This document shows positions 1-7,679 of a stretch of 64,000 nucleotides of DNA, piece by piece. The notes below the pieces were generated by a model. That model made no database searches and was not told where the DNA came from. It was given only the letters and a program-made list of their open reading frames with translations. The DNA comes from Azorhizobium oxalatiphilum (GTDB lineage: Bacteria > Pseudomonadota > Alphaproteobacteria > Rhizobiales > Xanthobacteraceae). The translations under genes were made by a program, and so were the position numbers. The stretch is from contig NZ_BMCT01000001.1 of assembly GCF_014635325.1 (NCBI RefSeq), positions 186,001 through 250,000 of the forward strand, read 5' to 3'. How positions within the stretch are numbered: position 1 is the first letter of the stretch; each line of letters begins with the position of its first letter.

Positions 1-79
1 CGGCTAGATGGGCGGATACTCTGAATGCTGCGGCAGGTCGTGCCATGGTGCCGCAGCAGTTGTGCGGGTGGGGGATGTG

Positions 80-337
80 ATGAGCAAAGAGGACGCCAAT
101 CGCTCCGGTCCGTTCGCCGGGAAGAGCATGAACGACAGGCTGGAGCTGATGACGAATCCCCTCGCCATTGTCGCGATGCTGGACGGCCGCGAGGGCGCCG
201 AGCCCGCCAAGGCGCCCGAGGCCGATCAGGCCAGGCCCACCGCGCCCGAGGCCGCGCCTGCGGCCCCCGAGGCCAGGACCGAGCTTACCGATGAGCAGCT
301 GGACGGGGTGTCCGCCGGCTACGCGCATCACCTCTGA
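80..337 (+). CDS. Small precursor-like peptide with leader-type tail ending in YAHHL
   Basis: This 85-residue peptide starts at ATG 80, chosen over the earlier in-frame codon at 8 because a G-rich tract (gtggggga) lies just upstream. The middle is an Ala/Pro/Glu linker (about residues 40-68). It is followed by an acidic tail, ELTDEQLDGVSAG, and the last residues YAHHL. That tail resembles the LSDEELD..aGG cleavage region of Nif11/NHLP-type RiPP leader peptides, although the N-terminus is not a recognisable Nif11 domain. The tail and the terminal YAHH match the second small gene at 1638-1916. No modifying enzyme or peptidase-transporter is visible, but the window is cut just to the left. The function is unknown; ribosomal peptide precursor is an inference. 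Confidence 0.6.
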   Translation: MSKEDANRSGPFAGKSMNDRLELMTNPLAIVAMLDGREGAEPAKAPEADQARPTAPEAAPAAPEARTELTDEQLDGVSAGYAHHL

Positions 338-339
338 AC

Positions 340-371
340 CTCCTGAAGTTTTCAGGGGGCCCCTTTTCCGT
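340..371 (+). terminator. Possible weak terminator after the first small peptide
   Basis: A 6-bp stem CCTGAA-gtt-TTCAGG (342-356) begins six bases after the stop codon and is followed by ggggcccctttt. The T tract is short, so termination is plausible but unproven. Confidence 0.35.
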
Positions 372-475
372 CCCGGATTGCGGCGCAGTCGGAGCCGGGC
401 GTATTCCAGTGCCGGAACGGGGCAGGCACCCATGCCCGCTCCGCATCGCCGCGTTGATTTGAGTTTGTCCTGTCC

Positions 476-1465
476 ATGATCCGTACCTTGAGGGCGACCC
501 TGCTGGGGAGCGCCATGTTGCTGTCGGCCGCGCAGGCTGAAACCCTCTCCATTCCCGGTCCCGCCGGCGCTCTTCAGGGCGAGGCGCTGATCGTGCCCGG
601 CGCGAAGGCCGGCGTCATGATCATCCCCGGCTCCGGTCCCATCGACCGCGACGGCAACATGCCCATGGCGAAGACCGACACCTACCGCCTGCTGGCGGAC
701 GGGCTGGCGGGCGCCGGCATCAGTTCGTTGCGCATCGACAAGCGCGGCTTCGGCGGCAGCGAGACGGCCATCGCCGATCAGGCCGACATCACGATTGCCA
801 CCTATGCGCAGGATGCGCGCGACTGGGCTGCGACCTTCGCGGCGAAGATCGGCACCGACTGCGTCTGGATCGCCGGGCACAGCGAGGGTGGCCTCGTGGC
901 GCTGGTGGCGGCGGCAGAGCAGGCAAAGGCTGGGCAGGCAAAGGCCGGGCAGGCGCAAGCCGGCGGGGGCAGGATCTGCGGGCTGGTGCTGATGGCCGCG
1001 CCGGGCCGCAAGGTCAGCGACCTCATGCGCATGCAGTTCCGCCAGAACCCCTACAATGCGCCGGTTCTCGATGAGCTGGACGGGATCGTGGGGTCTCTGG
1101 AGAGGGGCGAGTATCGCGACGAGGAGAAGATCACCCCGGCCATCCGCCCGCTCTTCAGCAAGGGCCTCCAGCGCTACATGATGCAGCTCTTCACCTATGA
1201 CCCGGTGGAGGTGGCGAAAGGCGTGACGCTGCCGGTGCTGATCCTTCAGGGCGACCGGGACATGCAGGTGAAGTCGGAGGACGCCGCCCTGCTCGCCAAG
1301 GCGCTGCCGCAGGCCAGGAGCGTGCCGCTGCCGGGCGTCACCCACATGCTGAAGGCGGACGTGCCGGGCAATCCGTTCGCCACCTATCAGGATCCCAAGC
1401 TGCCGCTGGACCCGGCCCTCGTGCCGGCCATTGTGGATTTCATCGGGTCGCACCACGGCAAATAG
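476..1465 (+). CDS. Exported alpha/beta hydrolase (EstD-like esterase family)
   Basis: A 329-residue protein with a Sec signal peptide (about residues 1-21, cleavage after AQA). The mature part is an alpha/beta hydrolase: an oxyanion-loop motif PGSGPIDRDGN (51-61), typical of EstD-like esterases, nucleophile Ser136 in GHSEGG, acid Asp260 or Asp262 in GDRD, and His290 in GVTHM. It should hydrolyse an ester or amide in the periplasm; the substrate is unknown. Residues 149-165 are a short KAGQA tandem repeat (AKAGQAKAGQAQAGGG) inserted after the nucleophile strand, a local expansion. The gene lies between the two YAHH-tailed small peptides on the same strand, but nothing shows it acts on them. 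No strong ribosome binding site precedes the ATG. Confidence 0.85.
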   Translation: MIRTLRATLLGSAMLLSAAQAETLSIPGPAGALQGEALIVPGAKAGVMIIPGSGPIDRDGNMPMAKTDTYRLLADGLAGAGISSLRIDKRGFGGSETAIADQADITIATYAQDARDWAATFAAKIGTDCVWIAGHSEGGLVALVAAAEQAKAGQAKAGQAQAGGGRICGLVLMAAPGRKVSDLMRMQFRQNPYNAPVLDELDGIVGSLERGEYRDEEKITPAIRPLFSKGLQRYMMQLFTYDPVEVAKGVTLPVLILQGDRDMQVKSEDAALLAKALPQARSVPLPGVTHMLKADVPGNPFATYQDPKLPLDPALVPAIVDFIGSHHGK

Positions 1466-1637
1466 CCGCGGCGCGACCAATTGCCGTGAGGTTTCGGCAG
1501 GTTTCTTTGAACCGTATCGGATCAGATTGCCGGCGGCTGTCCATGCCCCTCTGCTGGAATCATTGTTAGGATACGTTCGGTTCAGATCGTACGTTCGGCC
1601 CCTCGCATGCGGGGGGCCGTCGATCCAGAAGGTCACG

Positions 1638-1916
1638 ATGAGCAGTCAGGAATTGCAGCGTCTGTCGCGTCACATGAGCACCGATCCCGAGCTGAAGGCC
1701 GAGGTCGAGCAAATGCTGTCGGACGTGTCCGATGCGAATGCCGCATCCGACATCCTGCGCGCCTGCGGCTATGACGTCTCCGCTGCGGATCTCTCGCGCG
1801 CCATGGCCGGCCGGCACGGGCTGAGCGACGACCAGCTCGACGATATCGTCGGTGGCGGCGCGGCGCTTTCCGTGCCGTTCGGCGTCATCATCAACAGCTA
1901 CGCCCACCACCCCTGA
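1638..1916 (+). CDS. Nif11-like leader peptide, candidate RiPP precursor ending in YAHHP
   Basis: A 92-residue protein starting at ATG 1638 behind AGAAGG (1627-1632). Residues 1-60 fit the Nif11-type leader pattern: a helical LQRLSRHMSTDPELKAEVE segment, then an ACGYDVSAADL segment. Next comes GLSDDQLDDIVGGG, which looks like the double-glycine cleavage site of Nif11/NHLP precursors (TIGR03798-like). The putative core after it is short and hydrophobic (AALSVPFGVIINSYAHHP) and has no Cys, so lanthionines are not possible. The last YAHH is shared with the peptide at 80-337. Function as a precursor is inferred; no modification enzyme or exporter gene is seen within the window. Confidence 0.65.
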   Translation: MSSQELQRLSRHMSTDPELKAEVEQMLSDVSDANAASDILRACGYDVSAADLSRAMAGRHGLSDDQLDDIVGGGAALSVPFGVIINSYAHHP

Positions 1917-1949
1917 GGGCGGGTTCGGCAGGGGAGGCGCAGCAGCGCC

Positions 1950-2483
1950 TCACTGCTGATCGGCGTCTTCAGGCGGGGTTTCGTCCGGGGTCGCGTCCGG
2001 CACCACCACCACGCGTCCGCCGGCCAGGTCCACCACCGGCACGGCAGCCTTGGTGAAGGGCAGCAGCAGCGTCTTGCCGCCGCCGATGGGCGTATATTCC
2101 AGCACATCGCCCGCGCCGAAATCATGCAGCGCCAGAACGGTGCCGAGCGCGGTGCCCGCCGCGTCCTCCACGCGCAGGCCCATCAGGTCGGCATGGTAGA
2201 AGGTGTCCTCGTCCTCGGCTGGCGGCAGGGCGTCGCGGGGGACGAACAGGTCGGTATTGGTCAGGGCTTCCGCCGCCGTGCGGTCCGGAATGCCGTCGAT
2301 ACGGGCAACGTAATGATCCTTCGCCGCGCGCAGCGTCATCACCTTGAAGCGGCGCTTGCCGCTCTCGTCGGTGAGTTCATAGCGCTTCAGCGCATCCGGA
2401 TCCTCGCCGAAGGGAAACAGGCGCACTTCGCCCTTCACGCCATGAGGGGCGCCGATGCGGGCGATGAGGATGCGGTCGGTCAT
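1950..2483 (-). CDS. rimM: Ribosome maturation factor RimM
   Basis: A 177-residue RimM, which assists assembly of the 30S head by binding uS19. The N-terminal RimM barrel begins MTDRILIARIGAPHGVKGEV and the PRC-barrel half carries the DFGAGDVLEY region and the LLLPFTKAAVPVVD strand. The start at 2483 was chosen because it aligns with the family N-terminus; upstream codons would add about 33 residues of unrelated sequence. It is transcribed leftward after ffh and rpsP. In related genomes trmD and rplS normally follow; here the next gene leftward is on the other strand, so the conserved operon ends at rimM. The acidic Pro/Glu C-terminus is ordinary for the order. Confidence 0.95.
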   Translation of the reverse strand: MTDRILIARIGAPHGVKGEVRLFPFGEDPDALKRYELTDESGKRRFKVMTLRAAKDHYVARIDGIPDRTAAEALTNTDLFVPRDALPPAEDEDTFYHADLMGLRVEDAAGTALGTVLALHDFGAGDVLEYTPIGGGKTLLLPFTKAAVPVVDLAGGRVVVVPDATPDETPPEDADQQ

Positions 2484-2513
2484 GCGGCGGTTCGGGCCTT
2501 CTCGTAAAACAGG

Positions 2514-2573
2514 TCCGGCGCCCGCGAGGGGCGCCGGATGAAGCTGAAGGGCGCTCTCGCGAGCGCCCTTCAG
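2514..2573 (-). terminator. Two strong tandem hairpins between rpsP and rimM
   Basis: Just after the rpsP stop there is a perfect 13-bp stem with loop TCGC (arms 2544-2556 and 2561-2573). Next is a perfect 9-bp stem (2514-2522 and 2530-2538), followed on the minus strand by CCTGTTTTAC. Together they look like an attenuator or RNA-processing barrier that lets rpsP be expressed above rimM. A full T tract is missing, so partial termination is inference. Confidence 0.6.
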
Positions 2574-2578
2574 GCCGA

Positions 2579-2965
2579 TCACTCGGCGGAAGCGGCTTCC
2601 GCGGGGGCGTTGGCGGCTTCGGCAGCTTCGGCGGCCTTGGTGGCGCGCTCGGCGGCGCGCTCCTGGGCCTTCTTGCCGGGAGCGGCCTTCTCCGGGTTGT
2701 TGCGGGCTTCGCGCTTCAGGAGGCCGGCGGCGTCCAGGAAGCGAGCCACGCGGTCGGTCGGCTGCGCGCCCTTCTCGAGCCAGGCCTTGGCCTTCTCGGC
2801 GTCGAGCACCACGCGCTCAGCCGAATCCTTCGCCAGCAGCGGGTTGAAGGTGCCGATCTTCTCGATGAAGCGGCCATCGCGCGGCGAACGGGCGTCGGCG
2901 ATCACGATGCGGTAGTAGGGACGCTTCTTGGCGCCGCCACGGGCGAGACGGATCTTCAGGGACAT
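2579..2965 (-). CDS. rpsP: 30S ribosomal protein S16
   Basis: A 128-residue bS16. The family core occupies residues 1-80, including [25 protein letters not shown] and the [12 protein letters not shown] motif. The C-terminus is an Ala/Glu/Lys-rich extension (about 90-128), common in alphaproteobacterial S16. The ATG at 2965 is preceded by a clear AAAGGAAA ribosome binding site. It is second in the leftward ffh-rpsP-rimM operon and is followed immediately by two strong hairpins. Confidence 0.97.
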   Translation of the reverse strand: MSLKIRLARGGAKKRPYYRIVIADARSPRDGRFIEKIGTFNPLLAKDSAERVVLDAEKAKAWLEKGAQPTDRVARFLDAAGLLKREARNNPEKAAPGKKAQERAAERATKAAEAAEAANAPAEAASAE

Positions 2966-3056
2966 GGGATTTTCCTTTCAGTGTCCAGGTAGTCGTGTGT
3001 CTTGGTATGCGTGTGTCTTGAGGTTCAATCGGCCAACCGCATCCTGGCGGTGAGCG

Positions 3057-4586
3057 TCATTTCTTCTTCGGGCCACCAAGGCCCGGAAGTCCGGGAAGGC
3101 CCTTCGGCAGGCCACCGCCGCCGAGGCCGGGCAGGCCGGGGAAGTTCGGGGGCAGGCTGCCACCCGGAAGTCCACCCATGCCGCCGGGCATCTTCTCCGC
3201 CATCTGCTGGAGCATTTCGGGCGAGGGGCCACCGGCGCCCATGCCCATCATGCTGGCGAGACCGGCCAGCGGGCCGCGCTTGCCGGCGGCGCCGCCCATG
3301 GCCTTCATCACGTCCGCCATCTGGCGATGCATCTTGATGAGGCGGTTGATCTCCTCGACCTTGGTGCCCGAACCCGCCGCGATGCGGCGCTTGCGCGAGG
3401 CATCCAGCAGCTTGGGATTGCGCCGCTCCTGCCGGGTCATCGAGCCGATGATGGCGGTCTGGCGCTTGAACACCTTGTCGTCGAGATTGGCGGAGGCGAT
3501 CTGGTTCTTCACCTTGGCGACGCCGGGCAGCATGCCCATGAGCCCGCCCATGCCGCCCATCTTCTGCATCGTCATGAGCTGGTCGCGCAGGTCCTCCAGA
3601 TCGAACATGCCCTTGCGCATGCGCTCTGCGGAGGCCTTGGCCTTCTCGATGTCGATATTCTCGGCGGCCTTCTCCACGAGGGCGACCACGTCGCCCATGC
3701 CGAGGATGCGGCCGGCCACGCGCTGGGGATCGAAATCCTCCAGCGCATCCATCTTTTCGCCGACGCCGAGCAGCTTGATGGGCTTGCCGGTGACGGCGCG
3801 CATGGAGAGCGCGGCGCCGCCACGGCCGTCACCATCCGCGCGGGTCAGCACGATGCCGGTGATGGAGACGCGGGCATCGAAGGCTTTGGCGGTGTTGACC
3901 GCGTCCTGGCCGGTGAGGCTGTCGGCCACCAGCAGCACTTCGTGCGGGTTGGTGGCGGCCTTCACCTCGGCCACCTCAGCCATCAGCGCTTCGTCGAGCG
4001 TGACGCGGCCGGCGGTATCCAGCATCACCACGTCGTAATTGCCGAAGCGGGCGGCATCCATGGCCCGCTTGGCGATCTGCACCGCGCTCTGGCCGGGCAC
4101 GATGGGAAGGGTGTTCACCTCCACCTGCGTGCCCAGGGTCGCGAGCTGCTCCATGGCCGCCGGGCGGCGGGTATCGAGCGAGGCCATGAGCACGCGGCGC
4201 TTGCCGCGCTCGGTCAGGCGCTTGGCGATCTTGGCGGTGGTGGTGGTCTTGCCCGAGCCCTGAAGGCCGACCATGAGGATGGCGAGCGGGGCGGGGGCGT
4301 TCAGATCGATGGGATCGGCGTCGGAGCCGAGGGTCTCCACCAGCGCGTCATGGACGATCTTGACGACCATCTGGCCGGGCGTGACCGACTTGATGACCTC
4401 CACGCCGACGGCGCGGCTGCGGACCTTGTCGGTGAACGAACGCACCACATCGAGGGCGACGTCGGCCTCGATCAGCGCCCGCCGCACCTCGCGCATGGCT
4501 TCCCCGACGTCGGCCTCGGTGAGAGCGCCGCGCCGCTTCAGCTTGTCGAGTATGCCGCCAAGGCGGTCGGAAAGGCTGTCGAACAT
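3057..4586 (-). CDS. ffh: Signal recognition particle GTPase Ffh
   Basis: A 509-residue SRP54 homologue that binds signal sequences of nascent membrane proteins and, with 4.5S RNA and FtsY, delivers ribosomes to the translocon. The N domain begins MFDSLSDRLGGILDKLKRRG. The G domain shows the P-loop GLQGSGKTTTTAKIA, DTAGR, and TRADGDGRGGAAL. The Met-rich M domain follows (RMRKGMFDLEDL..., then GMGGLMGMLPG). The tail is a Gly/Pro/Met-rich extension. The start at 4586 matches the family N-terminus. It heads the leftward rpsP-rimM operon. Confidence 0.97.
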   Translation of the reverse strand: MFDSLSDRLGGILDKLKRRGALTEADVGEAMREVRRALIEADVALDVVRSFTDKVRSRAVGVEVIKSVTPGQMVVKIVHDALVETLGSDADPIDLNAPAPLAILMVGLQGSGKTTTTAKIAKRLTERGKRRVLMASLDTRRPAAMEQLATLGTQVEVNTLPIVPGQSAVQIAKRAMDAARFGNYDVVMLDTAGRVTLDEALMAEVAEVKAATNPHEVLLVADSLTGQDAVNTAKAFDARVSITGIVLTRADGDGRGGAALSMRAVTGKPIKLLGVGEKMDALEDFDPQRVAGRILGMGDVVALVEKAAENIDIEKAKASAERMRKGMFDLEDLRDQLMTMQKMGGMGGLMGMLPGVAKVKNQIASANLDDKVFKRQTAIIGSMTRQERRNPKLLDASRKRRIAAGSGTKVEEINRLIKMHRQMADVMKAMGGAAGKRGPLAGLASMMGMGAGGPSPEMLQQMAEKMPGGMGGLPGGSLPPNFPGLPGLGGGGLPKGLPGLPGLGGPKKK

Positions 4587-4996
4587 GGATCCGTCCCATT
4601 CGCCCCGGCCGGAACCGGGGATGAAGGTTTCGCAAGTCCGGCGCTGATCGTTCCGCCGGGGCTGCAGCTCACATGGGGTTTTAAGCCATCGGCGCAACGC
4701 AGTTCGCGCCCGAGGGCGCATCGCGCTGTCGGGCGGGGACCTCCGGGCTCTCGGCCCGGTCGGCGGATCGGCAGTGCCGTCCTCTTGAAGCGCTGGCCTT
4801 TAGCATCCTCGAGGCGGAAGGGCAAGGATTGCGGCCGGAAAGCCTCGAGCGCGTGAGATCGCGGCTGAATCCACAGGGCGCTACAACCGTTGCCGTAATG
4901 CGTGGTTCACGCAAGCCCCGCCCCCTAGGCTGACCGTCCTGTCCGCAGCGCGCCCCGGTGTCCGGAGCCGGGCGCCGCGCCAGCACGAGAGGCCCG
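4587..4996. other. Intergenic region between ffh and the divergent hydrolase gene
   Basis: About 410 bases with no convincing gene. It must hold the ffh promoter (leftward) and probably that of the hydrolase (rightward). I could not pick out clear -35/-10 boxes. The open frames crossing it are extensions or shadows of the neighbours. Confidence 0.4.
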
Positions 4997-5917
4997 ATGC
5001 CGTCGTTCCTGTCCCGCCGCGCCTTCCTGTCCGGCGCGGCCGCCGTGCCGCTGCTGACCGCGCTGCCGCGCATCGCGCCGGCCGCCCCGCTCAACGCCCC
5101 CTTCAGCGTGGGCGCGTTCACGGTGCTGCCGATTCTCGACGGCCCCTTCGGCCTGACGCGCGAAATCGTGCCGGAAGCCGATTCCATCGAGGGCGAGCGT
5201 CTGGTGGAGCTGGCCGGCCTGCCCAAGGAAGGCCCATGGCCGGTGCCGGTGAACGTATTCGCCATCCGTCGCGGCCCGCGCACCTATGTGGTGGATGCGG
5301 GCGGCGGCTCCACCATGGGCGCGGATCTGGGCAATGCGGCCGAGCGTCTCGCGGCGGTGGGCGTGGACCTGACCAAGGTGGACGCGGTGCTGATGACCCA
5401 TCTGCACCCCGATCATGCGGGCGGCCTGTTTGACGACAAGCATCAGGCCGTCTTCCCCAATGCGGAGCTGGTGGTGCAGCAGGAGGAGGTGGCGTTCTGG
5501 AGCGATGACGGCTCCATGTCCCGCATGCCCTCCAGCATGGAGCCCCTGTTCCAGATCGCCCGCACCGCGCTGGGCGCCTATCAGGGCAAGGTGCGGCTGG
5601 TGACGGGCATGGCCGAGGCGGTGCCGGGCATCACCTTCATTCCGCTGCCGGGCCACACGCCGGGGCATGCGGGCCTGCTGCTGTCGGACGGCAATGCGCA
5701 GTTCCTGCTGTTCGCCGACACCATCCAGTCGGCGCTGCTGCAATTTCCCTATCCCGGCTGGACCACCTCGTTCGACGTGGACCCCTCTCTGGCGCTGGCC
5801 AGCCGGCGCGGCATCCTCGACCGTCTGGCGGCGGACGGCATTCCCGTCACCGGCTCCCACATCTCCGAGCGCGGCCGCATCGTCACGCGCGGCATGGGAT
5901 ATGCCATGGTGGAGTGA
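4997..5917 (+). CDS. Exported metallo-beta-lactamase-fold hydrolase
   Basis: A 306-residue MBL-fold enzyme with a twin-arginine-like export signal (SRRAFLSGAAAVPLL, residues 6-20), so probably folded before export. The zinc motif is complete: H135-L-H137-P-D139-H140, His220 in LPGHTPGHAG, and Asp241 in FADT, with a C-terminal His in GSHISERG. The layout matches the AHL-lactonase/AttM-like branch (COG0491), but the substrate cannot be told; lactone or ester hydrolysis is inferred. The start at 4997 places the Arg pair just after a short polar n-region, with GAGAGG upstream. The gene at 5958 follows in the same direction after 40 bp and may be co-transcribed. Confidence 0.88.
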   Translation: MPSFLSRRAFLSGAAAVPLLTALPRIAPAAPLNAPFSVGAFTVLPILDGPFGLTREIVPEADSIEGERLVELAGLPKEGPWPVPVNVFAIRRGPRTYVVDAGGGSTMGADLGNAAERLAAVGVDLTKVDAVLMTHLHPDHAGGLFDDKHQAVFPNAELVVQQEEVAFWSDDGSMSRMPSSMEPLFQIARTALGAYQGKVRLVTGMAEAVPGITFIPLPGHTPGHAGLLLSDGNAQFLLFADTIQSALLQFPYPGWTTSFDVDPSLALASRRGILDRLAADGIPVTGSHISERGRIVTRGMGYAMVE

Positions 5918-5957
5918 GGACGCCGGCCTCCGGCTGCGCTTCCACCGGAGGCTGGGC

Positions 5958-6917
5958 ATGGCGGATGCGGCACGGGTGAAGACGGGTTTTGCGCGGGCGG
6001 CGGCGGCCCTGCTGGCCCTGGCGGCGGGCCTCGTCCCGGCCGGGGCCGAGCCACTGGCGGTGACGGTGCGCAACGACAGCAAGCCCACGCTCTGCGCCGA
6101 GACCGACAATGTGGCGCTCGCCTTCTCCTCTCCCGATGTCACGCGCTTCCGCGTCACGGCGGTGCATCCGGCCTATATGGGCACGCTGGCCGTGGACCGG
6201 ACGGCGGCGGATTTCACCGCCTGCGACATGAGCGGCGACCCGAAGGTGCCCGCCACCCCAAAGCGCGTCACCTTCTACGAGACGCCGGACCTCTGGCTCA
6301 CCGGCTACACCTTCCCCGCCTTCTGGCGGCCCGCCGCCGTGCCGTTCCGCGTGGGCGACAGGATGGTGGAGGGGCTGCACATGGTGCAGCTCTGGGTGCG
6401 CCATGCGGAGCGGGCCGAAGAGGTGATGGTGGTCTATCCGCCCGACGGCTACTGGCGCGCGCGGCCGCTGCCGCCCGCCCATCTGGCGGGGGCGGGCTAT
6501 GGCTCGTCCTTCCTGATTGGCCCGGTGGAGACGGAGGGCCGCCCGCTGGTGAAGCTGAAGGAGATCGCCTTCGAGCCGGACACGCGGACCTTCGTCCTGT
6601 CCTTCGCGCAGGGCGGCACGGCCCGCATGCGGCTCGACACGCTGGATCGTGACCGTCTCGTGCTCGACGTGGCGCTGGACCGGCCGCTGGCCTCGGTGCC
6701 CTTCGCGGCGCTGCGCTCCATGTATGTGACGGAATTCAATGCCGACGTGGCGCGGGTGGCGTGGCGCGACCCGAAGCGGCCCGGCTGGGGCGAGGCCCAT
6801 GTGCTGGATTTCTTCTATGGCGATCCGGTGCTGGAGCTGTGGAGCGGCCGCCTCGTGCCCTCGCGCCACAATACCAGCGCGCCGGACATGGTGTTCGGGC
6901 CGTTCGAGGGGAAATAG
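5958..6917 (+). CDS. Secreted protein of unknown function
   Basis: A 319-residue protein with an N-terminal hydrophobic segment and likely signal peptide (about residues 11-31, ending AGAEP). The mature part has no motif I recognise. It contains two Cys near the N-terminus (TLCAETD and FTACDMSG) that could form a disulfide, and many aromatic beta-strand-like stretches. It lies 40 bp downstream of the exported MBL-fold hydrolase and may share its transcript. Codon use and GC match the neighbours. It is followed by a hairpin at 6949-6973. Confidence 0.7.
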   Translation: MADAARVKTGFARAAAALLALAAGLVPAGAEPLAVTVRNDSKPTLCAETDNVALAFSSPDVTRFRVTAVHPAYMGTLAVDRTAADFTACDMSGDPKVPATPKRVTFYETPDLWLTGYTFPAFWRPAAVPFRVGDRMVEGLHMVQLWVRHAERAEEVMVVYPPDGYWRARPLPPAHLAGAGYGSSFLIGPVETEGRPLVKLKEIAFEPDTRTFVLSFAQGGTARMRLDTLDRDRLVLDVALDRPLASVPFAALRSMYVTEFNADVARVAWRDPKRPGWGEAHVLDFFYGDPVLELWSGRLVPSRHNTSAPDMVFGPFEGK

Positions 6918-6948
6918 AGGGGGCGTTGCCGGGACGCAGCTGAATGGT

Positions 6949-6973
6949 CTGTCACGCACACTGCGCGTGACAG
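6949..6973. terminator. Perfect 9-bp stem-loop between convergent genes
   Basis: CTGTCACGC (6949-6957) pairs with GCGTGACAG (6965-6973) around a 7-base loop. It sits between the convergent genes ending at 6917 and 7013, so it may act as a bidirectional terminator. It lacks a T tract. Confidence 0.45.
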
Positions 6974-7012
6974 CGCTCTACTCGCCAATACCTGCCGATG
7001 GGGAAGGTTGTT

Positions 7013-7234
7013 CTACCGCACGCAGGTGATGGAGTGGAACGGAACCACCTGTTCCTTGTGATTGTCGCCCGCCGCAATATGGCAGCGCAGGTAATCCTTG
7101 CCGACGCTCATGGGGGCATAGCCGGTGATGGTGTTGCCGCCGATCACCTGGATCACGATCGCCTGCCCGTCCTTGGCACCCACGATGTCCATGATGGCTT
7201 CGCGGAAGTCATCTTCCTTGTGCTGGCACCGCAT
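7013..7234 (-). CDS. Small orphan protein, 73 residues
   Basis: This starts at ATG 7234 behind a near-perfect Shine-Dalgarno AAGGAGG about 6 bases upstream, which is why it is called real. The protein (MRCQHKEDDFREAIMDIVG...) has no signal peptide or membrane segment. It contains three Cys (residue 3, one in YLRCHIAAG and one in SITCVR) and four His, so metal binding or disulfides are possible. I do not recognise the family. It converges with the secreted protein at 5958-6917. Confidence 0.6.
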   Translation of the reverse strand: MRCQHKEDDFREAIMDIVGAKDGQAIVIQVIGGNTITGYAPMSVGKDYLRCHIAAGDNHKEQVVPFHSITCVR

Positions 7235-7679
7235 CAAACGTCCTCCTTGTTCCAAGACGCTCGGTCTCAAGACGCTTCTTGCACCCTTGAAGAGCGCGGT
7301 CCCGATCCCCCGGAATCAAAGGTTTCCGAGAAGATCCGGTGAAGTGCCCTCACCTTTGGGGAGGGGATGACTTCACCGCCATGATGAATCGCAAAGCGCG
7401 GTTCATTTCGGAGGATGCGGCTCTGTCGGCCGCTTCTGGCTCTGTTCGCTCAGTATAGCGCCGAATGGCGAAAAGCGCATGCGGCACCAACCCTGCATTT
7501 GTAAGGACGCCCAAGGCCCCGTTCCAGTTCCGTGCCGGGGGTGAAACCGTCCTTGTTGAGCAGGATCGCGTCCGACATCGATTGCTCCACAATCGATGTC
7601 GAAAGCCGTCCTCCATCAAGGTGTGAGAGGCGGATTCACGGTTCGGATTTATGAATCCGAACCGATCCGGCTCTCGCGC
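7235..7679. other. Intergenic region with two inverted repeats
   Basis: No convincing gene. Two dyads stand out: CGACATCGATTG...CAATCGATGTCG (about 7573-7601) and a perfect 10-bp stem GGTTCGGATT-tatg-AATCCGAACC (7640-7663). The second lies 17 bases beyond the cobB stop and could end that transcript. The GC content is lower than in the flanking genes. Confidence 0.4.

Noticed and set aside
3327-4856. 509-codon plus-strand ORF over ffh
   Set aside because: Antisense shadow of ffh with His/Gly-rich composition.
7350-7619. 89-codon minus-strand ORF in the cobB downstream gap
   Set aside because: No ribosome binding site, and the sequence is not protein-like.
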